From Methanobacterium sp. ERen5 (GTDB taxonomy: Archaea > Methanobacteriota > Methanobacteria > Methanobacteriales > Methanobacteriaceae), in contig CP099988.1 of NCBI GenBank assembly GCA_024167805.1, positions 310,001 through 374,000 on the forward strand: a DNA stretch of 64,000 nucleotides, read 5' to 3'. Below are positions 26,043 through 37,022 of this stretch, in pieces. Every line of letters starts with the position of its first letter. Position 1 is the first letter of the stretch. The position numbers and the translations under genes were made by a program. The notes beneath the pieces are model-generated. The model saw nothing but the letters and a program-made list of their open reading frames with translations, searched no databases and was not told the DNA's origin.

Positions 26043-28217
26043 ATGCAATTATTAAATAACAAATTAAGGAAATTCAAAGCATTAAAAAGAAATTTTAAAA
26101 ATGATAATGATAAAAAACCCTCAAAAACCGATACAGAAATGGATTTAGTTTATGAAGAGGGTATAAGTATTATTACTCCGAGTCATAACGGTGAAAAATA
26201 CATTTCTAAACTTTTAAACTCCATTAAAAATCAGACATTGTCCTATGATCTTTTTGAACATATCATAGTGATCAATGGAGAACCCAATAAAACAACAGAT
26301 ATCATTGAGAAATTTAGAGAAAATAATCCCTCCATAAATCTAAAGATAATTTATTCTGATATTGCTAATGCATCCAATGCCCGAAACATCGCCATTGCTA
26401 ATGCCAGTAAAAAATACTCGACTCTTATCGATGATGATGATTATATTTCTCCAAATTATTTGGAGGAACTCTACAGAAATGCTGCGGATAATAGAATTGT
26501 AATTGCTAAAATTGTTGATGTTGATGAAAATTATATTTATCAAGGTAGCTTAAAACACAACGAATCTGGCATTCTCAAGGATTATTACAATCAAATTGAT
26601 TCTCGTTACTATGGTTTCAATGCTTGTAAATTGTTACCATCATATCAACTTAAACAAGTAGAATTTGATGTTAATTTAAAAAGTGGGGAAGATGTAGTAT
26701 TTTTCGCAAATCTTCTAACTAACTATGATTTTGAGGTATTTGTTATACCTGATAAAAGTGATGTTATTTATTATAGAGTTTTAAGGTCTAATTCTGTATC
26801 AAGAAAACCACTGAGCTATAAATTTAATGTGGAAGAAAGGTTAGATGTTATAAAAGAACTAAATGAGTTATTAGTTAATACTAATGATCCTTATAAGAAA
26901 CTTGCCTTAGAAAACCGAATAAAAGCACAGACATCGTTTATAATTAAATATTTAATTAATAATTCCGGAGATTATAGTAGAGTTCTGAAATTTATTGAAA
27001 GCCTAAATCTTTTTTACTTCCCATATGAGGATTTAAATAGAAGATTAAGTGATAGATTAATCATATCATTCAGCTTTTCACCATATAAAGATGTTAGCAC
27101 TTATTTAATGGCAAAACGTATCAACATTGCCCAGTTAGCAGTGGATGTGATTCATAATAATATGGAAGATATCAGAAAGACAGACGCAACAATTCCCATG
27201 TTTACTAACATTTTTATTGGAAACAATAAACAAATCAATTCAACTCCTACTTTTGGCAATTGGATGCATATAAAAAAATTTTGTGAGAAAGGAATTGAAA
27301 ATATCAACCTAATTGCTCAAGGAAAAGAGTATAAAGAAATTTACAGTTGTAACATGTATCCAGCATCTAATTTCTTAGCGTTTCAATACAAAAAATTACA
27401 TAACGATGTAAAATGGATCGTTGAATTTCCAGATCTCAGTATTTATGAAGTTATTGGTGATGTAATAAATTCTAAAATTAATGACCAATCATTCCAAGAT
27501 GAATTAAATTTATTGCTTGAAAATAAAGGTTTTCCAAAGGATTTTTCTGGAAATTTGTTTTTTTTAAATGAGTATATAACCTATGTATTTGCAGATGAGA
27601 TTATATTTTCAAGTGAAAACCAGAAAAACTATATGTTAAACAGATTTCCCCACAAAGAATTTATTGGAATGATCAAAGAGAAGTCAAAAGTTTTGAACCT
27701 ACCAATTCTCCAATCTAAGTGGTATGAAACAGTAATTTGTGATTATTATCTAGATCCAAAATATGTTAACCTAGCGTATTTTGAATCTTTTTATGAAAAA
27801 ATTAATTTAAATGATGTTTATTCCGCAATCATGGAACTAAATCAAAGTTATAAGGACAAATTACGAATACATGTATTTGTAAATAATCCTGAAGTATTCA
27901 AACAATCCATTGAGAATAAACCGGTACAAAAATATTTGAAGGTCAATTCTAATTTAAATTTTCTTGAATTTTTAAATTTAACTACAAAATTTGATTGTTT
28001 GATTGTTACAGATCAAAAAACAAAACAAACAAAACCTTCAAATCCATTTTTACCATCTAAACTTTGTGATTACCTTGGAAGTGGAACTGATATATGGGGA
28101 ATATATGAAGAAGGAAGTGCGCTGAGTCTCCAAGACATGAAGTACAAATCTGATATATACGACTACCCATCAATCCAGAAAAGCTTGGTTGAGATCATTG
28201 AACACCACTTAAAATAA
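26043..28217 (+). CDS. GT2 glycosyltransferase with GT-B-like C-terminal region, AT-rich paralogue
   Basis: 724 residues from ATG 26043, which has GGAGAA at a good distance; the frame opens at TTG 25974. Domain order and motifs follow the gene at 22161: ISIITPSHNGEKYISKLLNSI, HIIVINGEPNKT, SNARNIAIANASK and DDDDY, then EIYSCNMYPASN, VKWIVEFPD, EIIFSSENQKNYML and FDCLIVTDQKTK. Most of the gene uses clearly more A/T-rich codons than its paralogue, whereas its 3' end matches it almost base for base. This suggests divergence or transfer followed by local gene conversion. The function should be transfer of a similar sugar. Confidence 0.8.
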   Translation: MQLLNNKLRKFKALKRNFKNDNDKKPSKTDTEMDLVYEEGISIITPSHNGEKYISKLLNSIKNQTLSYDLFEHIIVINGEPNKTTDIIEKFRENNPSINLKIIYSDIANASNARNIAIANASKKYSTLIDDDDYISPNYLEELYRNAADNRIVIAKIVDVDENYIYQGSLKHNESGILKDYYNQIDSRYYGFNACKLLPSYQLKQVEFDVNLKSGEDVVFFANLLTNYDFEVFVIPDKSDVIYYRVLRSNSVSRKPLSYKFNVEERLDVIKELNELLVNTNDPYKKLALENRIKAQTSFIIKYLINNSGDYSRVLKFIESLNLFYFPYEDLNRRLSDRLIISFSFSPYKDVSTYLMAKRINIAQLAVDVIHNNMEDIRKTDATIPMFTNIFIGNNKQINSTPTFGNWMHIKKFCEKGIENINLIAQGKEYKEIYSCNMYPASNFLAFQYKKLHNDVKWIVEFPDLSIYEVIGDVINSKINDQSFQDELNLLLENKGFPKDFSGNLFFLNEYITYVFADEIIFSSENQKNYMLNRFPHKEFIGMIKEKSKVLNLPILQSKWYETVICDYYLDPKYVNLAYFESFYEKINLNDVYSAIMELNQSYKDKLRIHVFVNNPEVFKQSIENKPVQKYLKVNSNLNFLEFLNLTTKFDCLIVTDQKTKQTKPSNPFLPSKLCDYLGSGTDIWGIYEEGSALSLQDMKYKSDIYDYPSIQKSLVEIIEHHLK
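28005..28190 (+). repeat. Near-identical 3' tract shared with 24126-24311, copy 2
   Basis: The partner of 24126-24311; about 93 percent identical by hand count, without gaps. Confidence 0.7.
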
Positions 28218-28227
28218 AATTTTAAAG

Positions 28228-28244
28228 TACAACTAAAAGTTGTA
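28228..28244. terminator. Short stem-loop between convergent genes
   Basis: TACAACT and AGTTGTA form a 7-bp stem with an AAA loop, 11 bases after the stop codon of the glycosyltransferase gene. T-rich sequence occurs before it (AAATTTTAAAG), fitting termination of the minus-strand gene as well. Confidence 0.4.
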
Positions 28245-28312
28245 GAAGGGATTTAAGTAAAAATAACAGTTTAAAATGAAGTATTTAATAGAATTAAAGT
28301 ATTTATTAAACT

Positions 28313-29611
28313 TTAATTCCTTCCAACACCTTTAAATTCAATTCCAGATGATTTAAACAGATCCTGATCGAGTATGGGCCTGTTACAAATTAAAATCGAT
28401 TTTTCAATCATTTCCGGAGTTATACATCGATAATCATCATGATCCGTCATCAAAACAACACAATCACACTTTAGTGCTTCTTTTAAATCCACAGGTTCTG
28501 CTTCCATCCTTCTTATTATCTCAGGATCTACATATGGATCGTTTGCAAGTACCTTGGCCCCTAAACCATTTAAAGTATCTATCAAAGTTTTTGAAGGAGT
28601 TTCCCTGTAATCTGCTACATTACCTTTGTATGCAATACCCAAAACTCCCACAGTTGAAGAAGATATGGATTTACCGTTGTTTTTTAATGCTTTTTCAACT
28701 AAGGACACCACATGGTTTGGCATGTGTTCGTTTATTTCCCTTGCTGTCTGAATTAATCTTGCAGGAACTCCATTTTCCTTGGCTATTTCCACTATAAAAT
28801 AGGGATCTATTGATAAACAGTGTCCACCCACACCAGGTCCTGGACTGTGAATATTTACTCGGGGATGATAATTTGCTGCTTCAATAGCCTCTATTACATC
28901 TATATTTATGGATTCACATATCATTGCTAGTTCATTGGCAAGTGCTATGTTCGTGTCTCTGTAGGTATTTTCCATGAGCTTTACCATTTCAGCCGTGACA
29001 GTGTCCTTTACTGTTATAACCTTTCCCTCAGTGATCGATTCATAAATTTCTGCAGCTTGTGCAGAACTTTCAGGGTTTATTCCACCTATTATTCTTGCGT
29101 TGTGTGTCATTTCATATATTGTGTTGTTTGGAAGTGCTCTTTCAGGTGTGTATGCTACTCCAAAATCTTTTCCAGCTTTCAATCCACTTTTTTCAAGAAT
29201 TGGAATCACAACGTTTTCGCAGGTGTATGGTGGACTGGTACTTTCAAGTATGACCAGATCATCCTTTTTCAATCCCTTTGAAATGGTTTCACATGCCGCA
29301 ATAACTGCTGTTAAATCTGAACAATTGTTGTTATCAACAGGTGTTGGAACCACAACTATCATTATATTAGAATCGATTGCAGCTTCAACCCCATCAGTAG
29401 TTGCAGACAGCATTTTATTTGCAACCACATCCGAAATAATAGTGTCTAATCCAGGTTCCATGATAGGAGAAATTCCTGAATTGATCTTTTCAACAGTTTG
29501 AGCATTAATATCAACACCAACAACTTTATAACCGTTTTTAGCTAATAATGATGCTGTTGGAAGTCCTATATACCCCAAACCATATAAAGAAATTCGAGTT
29601 TGATTATTCAT
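28313..29611 (-). CDS. wecC: UDP-N-acetyl-D-mannosaminuronate-type dehydrogenase
   Basis: 432 residues, a full-length nucleotide-sugar dehydrogenase. The N-terminus [21 protein letters not shown] is the NAD-binding motif. [45 protein letters not shown] and the catalytic Cys in [15 protein letters not shown] place it in the WecC/WbpA group. It oxidises UDP-ManNAc (or UDP-GlcNAc) to the uronic acid with NAD. The UDP-GlcNAc 2-epimerase that usually accompanies it is not in the window. AGAGGT precedes the ATG. The symbol is assigned by family; the exact sugar is inferred. Confidence 0.85.
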   Translation of the reverse strand: MNNQTRISLYGLGYIGLPTASLLAKNGYKVVGVDINAQTVEKINSGISPIMEPGLDTIISDVVANKMLSATTDGVEAAIDSNIMIVVVPTPVDNNNCSDLTAVIAACETISKGLKKDDLVILESTSPPYTCENVVIPILEKSGLKAGKDFGVAYTPERALPNNTIYEMTHNARIIGGINPESSAQAAEIYESITEGKVITVKDTVTAEMVKLMENTYRDTNIALANELAMICESINIDVIEAIEAANYHPRVNIHSPGPGVGGHCLSIDPYFIVEIAKENGVPARLIQTAREINEHMPNHVVSLVEKALKNNGKSISSSTVGVLGIAYKGNVADYRETPSKTLIDTLNGLGAKVLANDPYVDPEIIRRMEAEPVDLKEALKCDCVVLMTDHDDYRCITPEMIEKSILICNRPILDQDLFKSSGIEFKGVGRN

Positions 29612-29711
29612 AATAATACCTCTATTAAAATTAAATTAATTGATATTTAAATGTTGTTTTATTTTGAATTTTTAAGATTAAAAAAATAAATGGGTTAGAA
29701 TAAATTAGTAC

Positions 29712-31172
29712 TTACCTAATCAGTTTCCGAAGGGGATTATACCTACTCTCATTATCAGTTTTTTTTCCAGAAATTTGAGCTAAACTCCATTTTAAAAAAT
29801 CTGTTTTATTTGTTCTGTCACCCTTGACAAATTCATACGAGAATCTGTGTAAGAAATATGCGAATCTATAGGGTTTTGTGTTTAGGATTTTTCTCAAATC
29901 TGTTTTAATTTGATTTAAATGATTTTCAAGTGATTTAATGGTGGTGATATATTTTCTTTGTGCAATCAGAAGGTTTTCAATCCTTTCTAAGTTATGTTTT
30001 GTCACCTTTTCGTGGCTGATCTTCTGATTTAAAATTCTCTCCTCATAATTCGCCTTGGTATTTTCAAGGGTTGTTCTCTGTTCCTTAAATTTATTTTTAA
30101 ATGTTTCATTCATATCTTTGATCTGAACTGTGTATTGCTGTTTCTGTTGTTTTAACTGTTCTTCTAGATCCAATTTTTCTTCAAATAGAACCATTTCACC
30201 AAGGGTATTGGTTGCTAATATATGGAGGTAAATAGTTCTCAGTCCAAGATTCAACTTATTAATCTCGTCATCACTGAGTTTTATGGCTTCAAATTCTTGT
30301 TTGACCATAAAGAACAATTTTTCTTTAAATCTTTCATCGCATTGTTGAAACCAGTACCCTAATTGATTTATTTTAAATCTAGTAAACTCAAAGTCATATT
30401 CTTCCCTGAGATTATTATCAATTAAAATTTTTTCAACGTGGTCAGTAATATCAAATATATCAAAAACTTTTTCTTTAATAAAAACTGAATTTGTTAAGGA
30501 ATCCATGTTAGATGTACGATAGTTGTAGATTTTAGCTGGGCAAAAGGATATTTTATTGGCCCTTATCATTATCTGAACATGAAGTGGCACATCTTCAAAA
30601 TTCATGTGGGTAGGAAAATAGAAATCATCATATCCCTTAATAAAATCAGCTTTGTACAATTTAAACCAAACTGAAAAGCTGCCATTCAATAAAAAGGGTT
30701 TAATATCCTTAATTTTAAATGTAAAATTGTTGTAATCAACTGTATCCTCAAAGAAGTTTTCAACAGTGAAACCTGACTTGATAAATTTGTCTTCCCTATG
30801 ATCGTAACGACAAAATGGAAATATAACAAGGTCAGAATCGTTTGAAACAGCGTTTTCATAGGTTTTTTCTAGGGCATCTAATTCCAGCCAATCATCAGCA
30901 TCTACAAATTCAATGTACTCTCCTGTCGAATGTTTCAAACCAGTTTCCCTTGCAACGGCAGAGCCAGAGTTTTCCTGATTTATAACTATGATTCTATCAT
31001 CTTTTTGGACGTATTCTTCCAGAATACCTGGGGAACCATCGGTTGATCCATCATTTACACATATAATCTGAATTTCTTTGAGAGTTTGGTTTGTAACACT
31101 ATCTAAACACTGCCTTAGATACTTTTGAACATTATACACTGGAATAACTATTGATACTTTAACATCTTCCAT
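29712..31172 (-). CDS. GT2 glycosyltransferase with coiled coil and LHR tail
   Basis: ATG 31172 is chosen because GGGGAAG lies just upstream; the frame opens at TTG 31187. The GT2 domain (about residues 1-230) has VSIVIPVYNVQKYLRQCLDSV, IICVNDGSTDGSPGIL and EFVDADDWLE, all intact. A helical middle part is followed by a long coiled coil (about 320-440). The tail KPYRFAYFLHRFSYEFVKG...NPLRKLIR matches that of the hydrolase at 24395. Such coiled coils may hold several glycosyltransferases together at the membrane. The enzyme is cytoplasmic and likely transfers a sugar to the growing glycan. Confidence 0.85.
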   Translation of the reverse strand: MEDVKVSIVIPVYNVQKYLRQCLDSVTNQTLKEIQIICVNDGSTDGSPGILEEYVQKDDRIIVINQENSGSAVARETGLKHSTGEYIEFVDADDWLELDALEKTYENAVSNDSDLVIFPFCRYDHREDKFIKSGFTVENFFEDTVDYNNFTFKIKDIKPFLLNGSFSVWFKLYKADFIKGYDDFYFPTHMNFEDVPLHVQIMIRANKISFCPAKIYNYRTSNMDSLTNSVFIKEKVFDIFDITDHVEKILIDNNLREEYDFEFTRFKINQLGYWFQQCDERFKEKLFFMVKQEFEAIKLSDDEINKLNLGLRTIYLHILATNTLGEMVLFEEKLDLEEQLKQQKQQYTVQIKDMNETFKNKFKEQRTTLENTKANYEERILNQKISHEKVTKHNLERIENLLIAQRKYITTIKSLENHLNQIKTDLRKILNTKPYRFAYFLHRFSYEFVKGDRTNKTDFLKWSLAQISGKKTDNESRYNPLRKLIR

Positions 31173-31514
31173 TTGAATCTTCCCCAATATAATTAATTAT
31201 CTGCACACAAACTTAAACCCATCAATTTAACTTGTTTCTATTTTCTAATTTTTGTTTCAAATCCGTGAACCCTCATTTGATCAAATTATTCTAAAAAAAG
31301 AATAATCAGTACTAAATGGTTATTTTTGTCTTTATTTAAATATTAGAATGTCAAATGAATATTAAAGTATTGTTTATCAGAAATAATTTTACGGAATTTA
31401 TAAAATTAAATATGTGGATACTATAGTTATTTAGTTAACAACTGATTGAAAATAGATCAACAACAAATTTATTGAAATTTATTAATAATTTAATTTATCT
31501 TGTAAGTGATTCTA
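31173..31514. other. Divergent spacer
   Basis: AT-rich region between two divergent glycosyltransferase genes. It contains TTTAAATATTAG near 31335-31346, a possible promoter element. No gene is seen. Confidence 0.35.
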
Positions 31515-33439
31515 ATGAAACATGATTCAAATTCACAAAAAAAAGCTGAAAAAGAAAAATCAGTCCAACATGATAAAAATTCCAGTGTAAAAATTTTATC
31601 CCAGTACTACGAGCTTGAAAATCAGTCATTATATCAAAAAGAAGAAATTGAAAAGTTAAATGACAATTACATTCAGATGAGAGCTAAACTCCATAATCAG
31701 AAAAGAACACTTGGTAAATTAGAACAAAAAAGAAATCAACAACTGTTAAACTCAAAAAACAAGAGAATAACATGGCTCATCTGGGTAAACAAAATCAGGA
31801 ACTCAAGAATCAATTAGAGCGGTACAGATCGAGAAAGATCGTGAGGGCCACCGATAGAATGATCAAGCTATTGCGAAAAATCAAATCAAAACCCTCCATA
31901 AAATCCGAAGTTAAAAAAGGAGCAGATGAATCAGATTTTACTAATAAATCAGATATAATAACTTCAAAACCTGAAAAGGCTGTAAATATTCAGTCTGAAC
32001 CAAAAAATCTCGAAGATATTAAAGTCGCCATAATAATGGATGAATTCAGTTTTAACAGCTTTAAATATGAATTCAATGCATTGGTTGTGGGGCCTGATAA
32101 TTGGAGGGAAATATTCCAAACAGAAAACCCTGACCTTTTCCTCTGTGAATCCGCATGGCAGGGAGTTAACCCTGAAACCCAACCTTGGACCCGAAAGATT
32201 AGTCATTCCATAAAATCGAACAAAGAAAATAGGAAAGAACTTTTAGAAATACTTGAATATTGTAAAGATCATCATATACCCTCAATATTCTGGAATAAGG
32301 AAGATCCAACCAATTTTAAATTTTTTGCAGATACTGCAGTGAAATTTGATCATGTGTTCACCACTGCAGAAGAATGTATAAGTTGTTATAAATCTACTTT
32401 TGGACATGAAAGTGTTCACAGCCTCATGTTCGCAGCACAACCACGACTCTTCAACCCCATGGAGGAAGATGAAAGAACCGATGATGTGATATTTGCTGGA
32501 AGCTGGTACGCACACTTCCCAAATAGATGCAAGGAAATGTCATCCATTTTCGATCAAATTATTAAAAGTGGATACAACCTGAAGATTTATGACCGAGCAT
32601 GGTACCACGAAGATATTAGGCGTAAGTTTCCACAGGAATACCGTGATTTCCTTAATCCTCCTGTTCCCCATGATCAAATGGCCAAAGTATATAAAGAAAG
32701 CAAATATGCAGTTAATATTAACTCTGTAACAGATTCTAACACCATGTTTGCAAGAAGGGCATTCGAATTAATACTATGCAACACCCTAGTTATATCAAAT
32801 CATTCTAAAGGACTAAAAAGACTGTTTAAAGATACAATAATCTTCATGGACCAGAATAAAATAAACCTTGAGCACAGCAGGGAAATAAGACTTAAAAACC
32901 TTTACAACGTCCTTAAAAACCATACTTACACCAACAGATTCAAAGAGATACTGGATACCATAAACTACCCCTACCTAGAAACTGACAAAACAGTGACCAT
33001 CTACTACCAAACCAAAACACCCGAAGAAACAGAAAATGCAATTAAACACTTCAAAACCATGGATTACCCACATAAAAAAGCCATGATACTACAACAAACT
33101 AATAAAAGCATCAAAAATCTATGTGAATCCCAACCAAAGAGTGCAAACATAACCATAAAACCCTTAAATGGCCAAGAGGATTTAAAAGAAGTTACTAACC
33201 ATACTCCATACTTCATATTTGCAAATAATAACTTAAAAACTGACTTCATTGAAAAAGCTATGTTACACTACAAATACATCGAAACCAAATATGGAATAGT
33301 TGAAGGAACTAATTTCAGATTTGAAAGATCAGTAAACACCCAAAACACACTATTTAACGACCAAGAATTCGAAAACATTCTAAAAAATCAAATTAACAAC
33401 GAAAAAGAAGAAATACCAGTATACACCATAAACGTATGA
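31515..33439 (+). CDS. Coiled-coil CgeB-like glycosyltransferase, copy 1 of 3 (frameshifted)
   Basis: The frame breaks in the A6 run at 31754-31759; one added A gives a 641-residue protein. A coiled coil (about residues 20-110) ends in the motif SRKIVRATDRMIKLL. After a linker comes a GT-B domain: DIKVAIIMDEFSFNSFKYEF, DLFLCESAWQG, FWNKEDPTNFKFF, VIFAGSWYAHFPNRC, then VPHDQMAKVYKESKYAVNIN and FARRAFELILCNTLVISNH. These are CgeB/Glyco_trans_1_2 family patterns. A C-terminal extension (about 450-641) with KTVTIYYQTKTPEET and YFIFANNNLKTDFIEKAML looks like a GT2-like fold remnant. It probably adds sugars to the surface glycan. Starts at GTG 31506 or ATG 31515 are both possible. Confidence 0.75.
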
Positions 33440-33502
33440 AATATTAAAAATTACCATTTTAGTTTTATTTGAAAAACAGTTAGAATATATCCAGACGATA
33501 AC

Positions 33503-34912
33503 ATGGGCCCCAAGGAATATATCGAGACCAATGAAAAGATTCATGGAAAAGATAAAGTTATAAAATATATCTTCTGTGAGGGAAAAATTTCAAACCAACT
33601 TGTTGTGACCTTCCCAGCATTTGCTAAGTCTAATCAACCCCCGCAATACAATTATATACGGACCCTAAGGAATTGTAAATGCAGCAGATTGTTTATTCTA
33701 GATGATTTTGGGCCTAGGGGCAGTTATTTAATTGGAGAAACCAGGGATAATTCCATCGAAGAATCTGTAATATCCCTAATCAATGATATCTGTTTAGAAC
33801 ACAGTATAAAAAAAGAAAATGTGATAGTTAACGGAACTTCTAAGGGCGGTTACTGTGCACTTTACTATGGGATCAAGTACAAATTTGGTTATGTGATTGC
33901 TGGGGCCCTCAAACAAAGTTAGGAGATTATTTATCCCCTTTTCCAGAAATTTCAGATTATATTTCAGGCGGACATGAAACTGAAGATATAATTTACTTAA
34001 ATGATTTACTTTACAATTTGATTGAAGACAACGATGAATTTCCAGAAATTTATATTCATGTTGGAAAGGACGATCATCATTACTCTAATCATATAATCCC
34101 ATTTTTAAAGGAATTAGATAAAAAAAGGTAAATTACAATATTGAACTCAGAAATTACTCTACTCATTCACTCATAGGTAGTTATTACAAAGAATATTTAC
34201 TTAAAACCCTTAACAGTATTGATAAAACCATTATAATCCCACAAAACCCCAAAATTAAATGTACCTCAATAAAATCAGTGCATGGTCATTTGGAAATTTA
34301 TTGTACATCCCAAGAAGATGATCTAAAATACTCGTTGGAATTGTATACCATGACAAAATTGATTGATAAAATCAGTTATCAAAGTGATCCCACATTCAAA
34401 TATCCTGTTAATGCCCCCAATAAATATCACGCTAAAATATACGTAAAACATGATTCATCTTACAGTACCAGTTTAACCGATGAAATTGAGGTTAAATCTA
34501 ATGAAACCCTTCCAAGCATTATTAAATATAATAAATTAGAATCTAGAACCATTTTCGAAAAAAATTCTATGCTTTAGTATCAAAGATTAGAACACATCAT
34601 CAAAATCTTTTAAACAATAAAAAACATGGCAAAAAACTCATGAAAAATAAGCACGAACTTCAAATAGAAAGGAGTGGCAATGCAAGCTACAAATTTACCA
34701 TTAAAAATAATCAGGATGGTGAATTATTTGCATGGTACATCCTTCAAAACAATGAACGAATAGATACTATCTGGTACAAGCCGGAATCTTTTCTGGAATA
34801 TACATTCAAAGAACCTGGGATCTATCATATTAAATATTTTGTGAAGAATGAAAATTCCAAAGTTATGTACTCATCAAAACCTATTGTATTAACTAAAGAA
34901 GACCTCAATTAA
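33503..34912 (+). CDS. Asp2-like alpha/beta-hydrolase with two C-terminal Y_Y_Y-type repeats (three frameshifts)
   Basis: Three single-base gaps, at G4 33902-33905, A7 34120-34126 and A7 34558-34564, hide a 470-residue protein. The N-terminal 275 residues follow the protein at 16107: MGPKEYIETNEKIHG, LFILDDFGPRGSYLIG, nucleophile elbow VNGTSKGGYCALYYGIKYKFG, VIAGGPQTKLG and IYIHVGKDDHHYSNH (candidate Asp/His). Two similar beta-repeats follow (LKYSLELYTMTKLIDKISY and LFAWYILQNNERIDTIWY), like the three-Y domain of sensor proteins. It sits between CgeB-like glycosyltransferases, which supports a role in modifying the same glycan. The repeats may bind sugar chains or partner proteins. Confidence 0.65.
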
Positions 34913-35011
34913 AACCTAAAAAATTGAATCAGCAATAAAATTTCATACCTAACATTTTAATAACAATAATTTTTATAATGAAATTAATAAATTTAGAGGA
35001 ATTGAATCAAT

Positions 35012-36942
35012 ATGGCGGATGAAAATGCTGAAAATGTGGCTGAACTTGGAAAAAGTTCCAGTAAATATGGAAAACAAGTTGAAAAATATTTATCACAATA
35101 TTTACAGCAAGAAAATCAATTATTATATCAAAAAGAGGAATATAATCGTCTTAATGATTATTACAGTATTATGAGGTTCGATCTCTACAATCAGAAGAGA
35201 TCTACGGGTAAATTAAGGAAAGATTATGATCAAATTAAGGAAAATTTGATAGAAAAGGAAAAATTGAGAAAAAATTAGAAAAAGAAAATTTATTTCTAAA
35301 GACTCAGATTGAAACATACAAAGAACGCCGGATTGTTCGTTTAACAAACCTTATTCAGAAGCTATTAAATAGAAACGGTTCAAAGAAGGTAAAACCATTA
35401 ACCACACCACCACTCGAAGTTCAACAAGGCAATACAGATAAAACTCCAAAAATATCAGTTGTCCATACAAAAGATTCCTTGAACAACGCAAAAAATCTTA
35501 AAGATATTAAGGTAGCTTTAATAATGGATGAATTCAGTTATAACAGTTTTAAATATGAATTCAATGCATTGGTTGTGGAACCTGATAACTGGAAGGAAAT
35601 ATTCCAAACAGAAAAACCAGACCTTTTCCTCTGCGAATCTGCATGGCATGGAACTAACCCAAAAACCAAAGTATGGGACAGGAAGATCAGTACCAACACT
35701 AATTCAAAGCTAGAAAAAAGAACTGAACTTCTAGAAATATTGGAATACTGCCAAAAGCACAGTATTCCCACAATATTTTGGAACAAAGAGGACCCAACCC
35801 ATTATCGTGATCCTATCAGTAGCTTTGCAAATACAGCTGTAAAATTTGATCACATATTCACCAGTGCCGAGGAATGTATAACAGATTATAAAACTGATTA
35901 TGGACATGACAGCGTTCATAGTCTCATGTTTGCAGCCCAACCTAGACTATTCAACCCAATCGAAGAGGATGAAAGAACTGATGATGTAATATTTGCTGGA
36001 AGCTGGTACGGGCGTCACCCCCGAAGATGTGAAGAAATGAGAAACATCTTTAACAAGGTTTTGGAAAGTGGTTACAAACTGAAAATATATGATAGAACTT
36101 ATTATTCTAAATTAGATGATTCCTACAACTTTCCTTCAGAATATCAAGAATTTGTTAATCCTGCAGTTTCCCATGATCAAATGGCCAACGTTTATAAAGA
36201 AAGTAAATGTGCAATAAACATCAACACAGTCACAGATTCTGACACCATGTTTGCAAGAAGGGCATTTGAACTGATATTATGCAACACCCTAGTACTATCA
36301 AACCACTCTAAAGGCCTTGAAAAACTGTTTAACGACAATATCATATTCATGGACAAAAATAAGATAAACCTGGAACACAACCAGGAAAAACGGCTTAAAA
36401 ACCTTTACAATGTCCTTAAAAACCATACATACACCAACAGATTCAAAGAGATATTGGATACCATACATTACCCCTACCTTGAAACAGACAAAACAGTGAC
36501 CATCTACTATCAAACAGAAACTCCCGAAGAAACAGTAAATGCCGTTGAGCATTTCCGAACAATTGATTATCAGTATAAAAAGTGCAAAATACTCGAAAAA
36601 ACAAACCATAAAACAAAATCAGTTCCACCACAACCCAAACAACTTGGAATATCCATAATACAAGTTAATAACTTTGAAGAACTAGAAGGGATAACAAACA
36701 ACTCAGAGTATTTCATATTTGCAGACACAAGTTTAAAATCAGATTTTATTGAGAAAGCATTACTTCATTACTCCTACATCAAAACTAAATACGGGATAGT
36801 TGTAGGAAATAATTTCAAGTTCAAAAATACCAGAAACACAATGAACACTCTGTTTAACAGCCAATGTTTTGAAGAAATACTGTTAACACATTGGAATAAT
36901 AAAGAACAGACAGAAATACCCGTTTACACCATAAAAATCTAA
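35012..36942 (+). CDS. Coiled-coil CgeB-like glycosyltransferase, copy 2 of 3 (frameshifted)
   Basis: One base is missing in an A run between 35259 and 35274; repair gives 643 residues. Domain order is as in copy 1: a coiled coil ending in ERRIVRLTNLIQKLL, then DIKVALIMDEFSYNSFKYEF, DLFLCESAWHG, FWNKEDPTHY, VIFAGSWYGRHPRRC, VSHDQMANVYKESKCAININ and FARRAFELILCNTLVLSNH. The central part is nearly 90 percent identical to copy 1 at the DNA level over the stretch 35520-35650 by eye, so the two are recent duplicates. AGGAATTG precedes the ATG. Activity and substrate are likely close to copy 1. Confidence 0.75.
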
Positions 36943-37022
36943 GATTTCATTGAATTCATATTATTTGGAAACATTCAGATTTCAGAAATTTGTTAAAAGG
37001 GGTTAAAAAATTGGAGGATCGT

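Noticed and set aside
33503..34912. Treating the hydrolase gene as a decayed pseudogene because of three breaks
   Set aside because: All three breaks are one missing base in a homopolymer, and the repaired protein is free of stops with all motifs intact.
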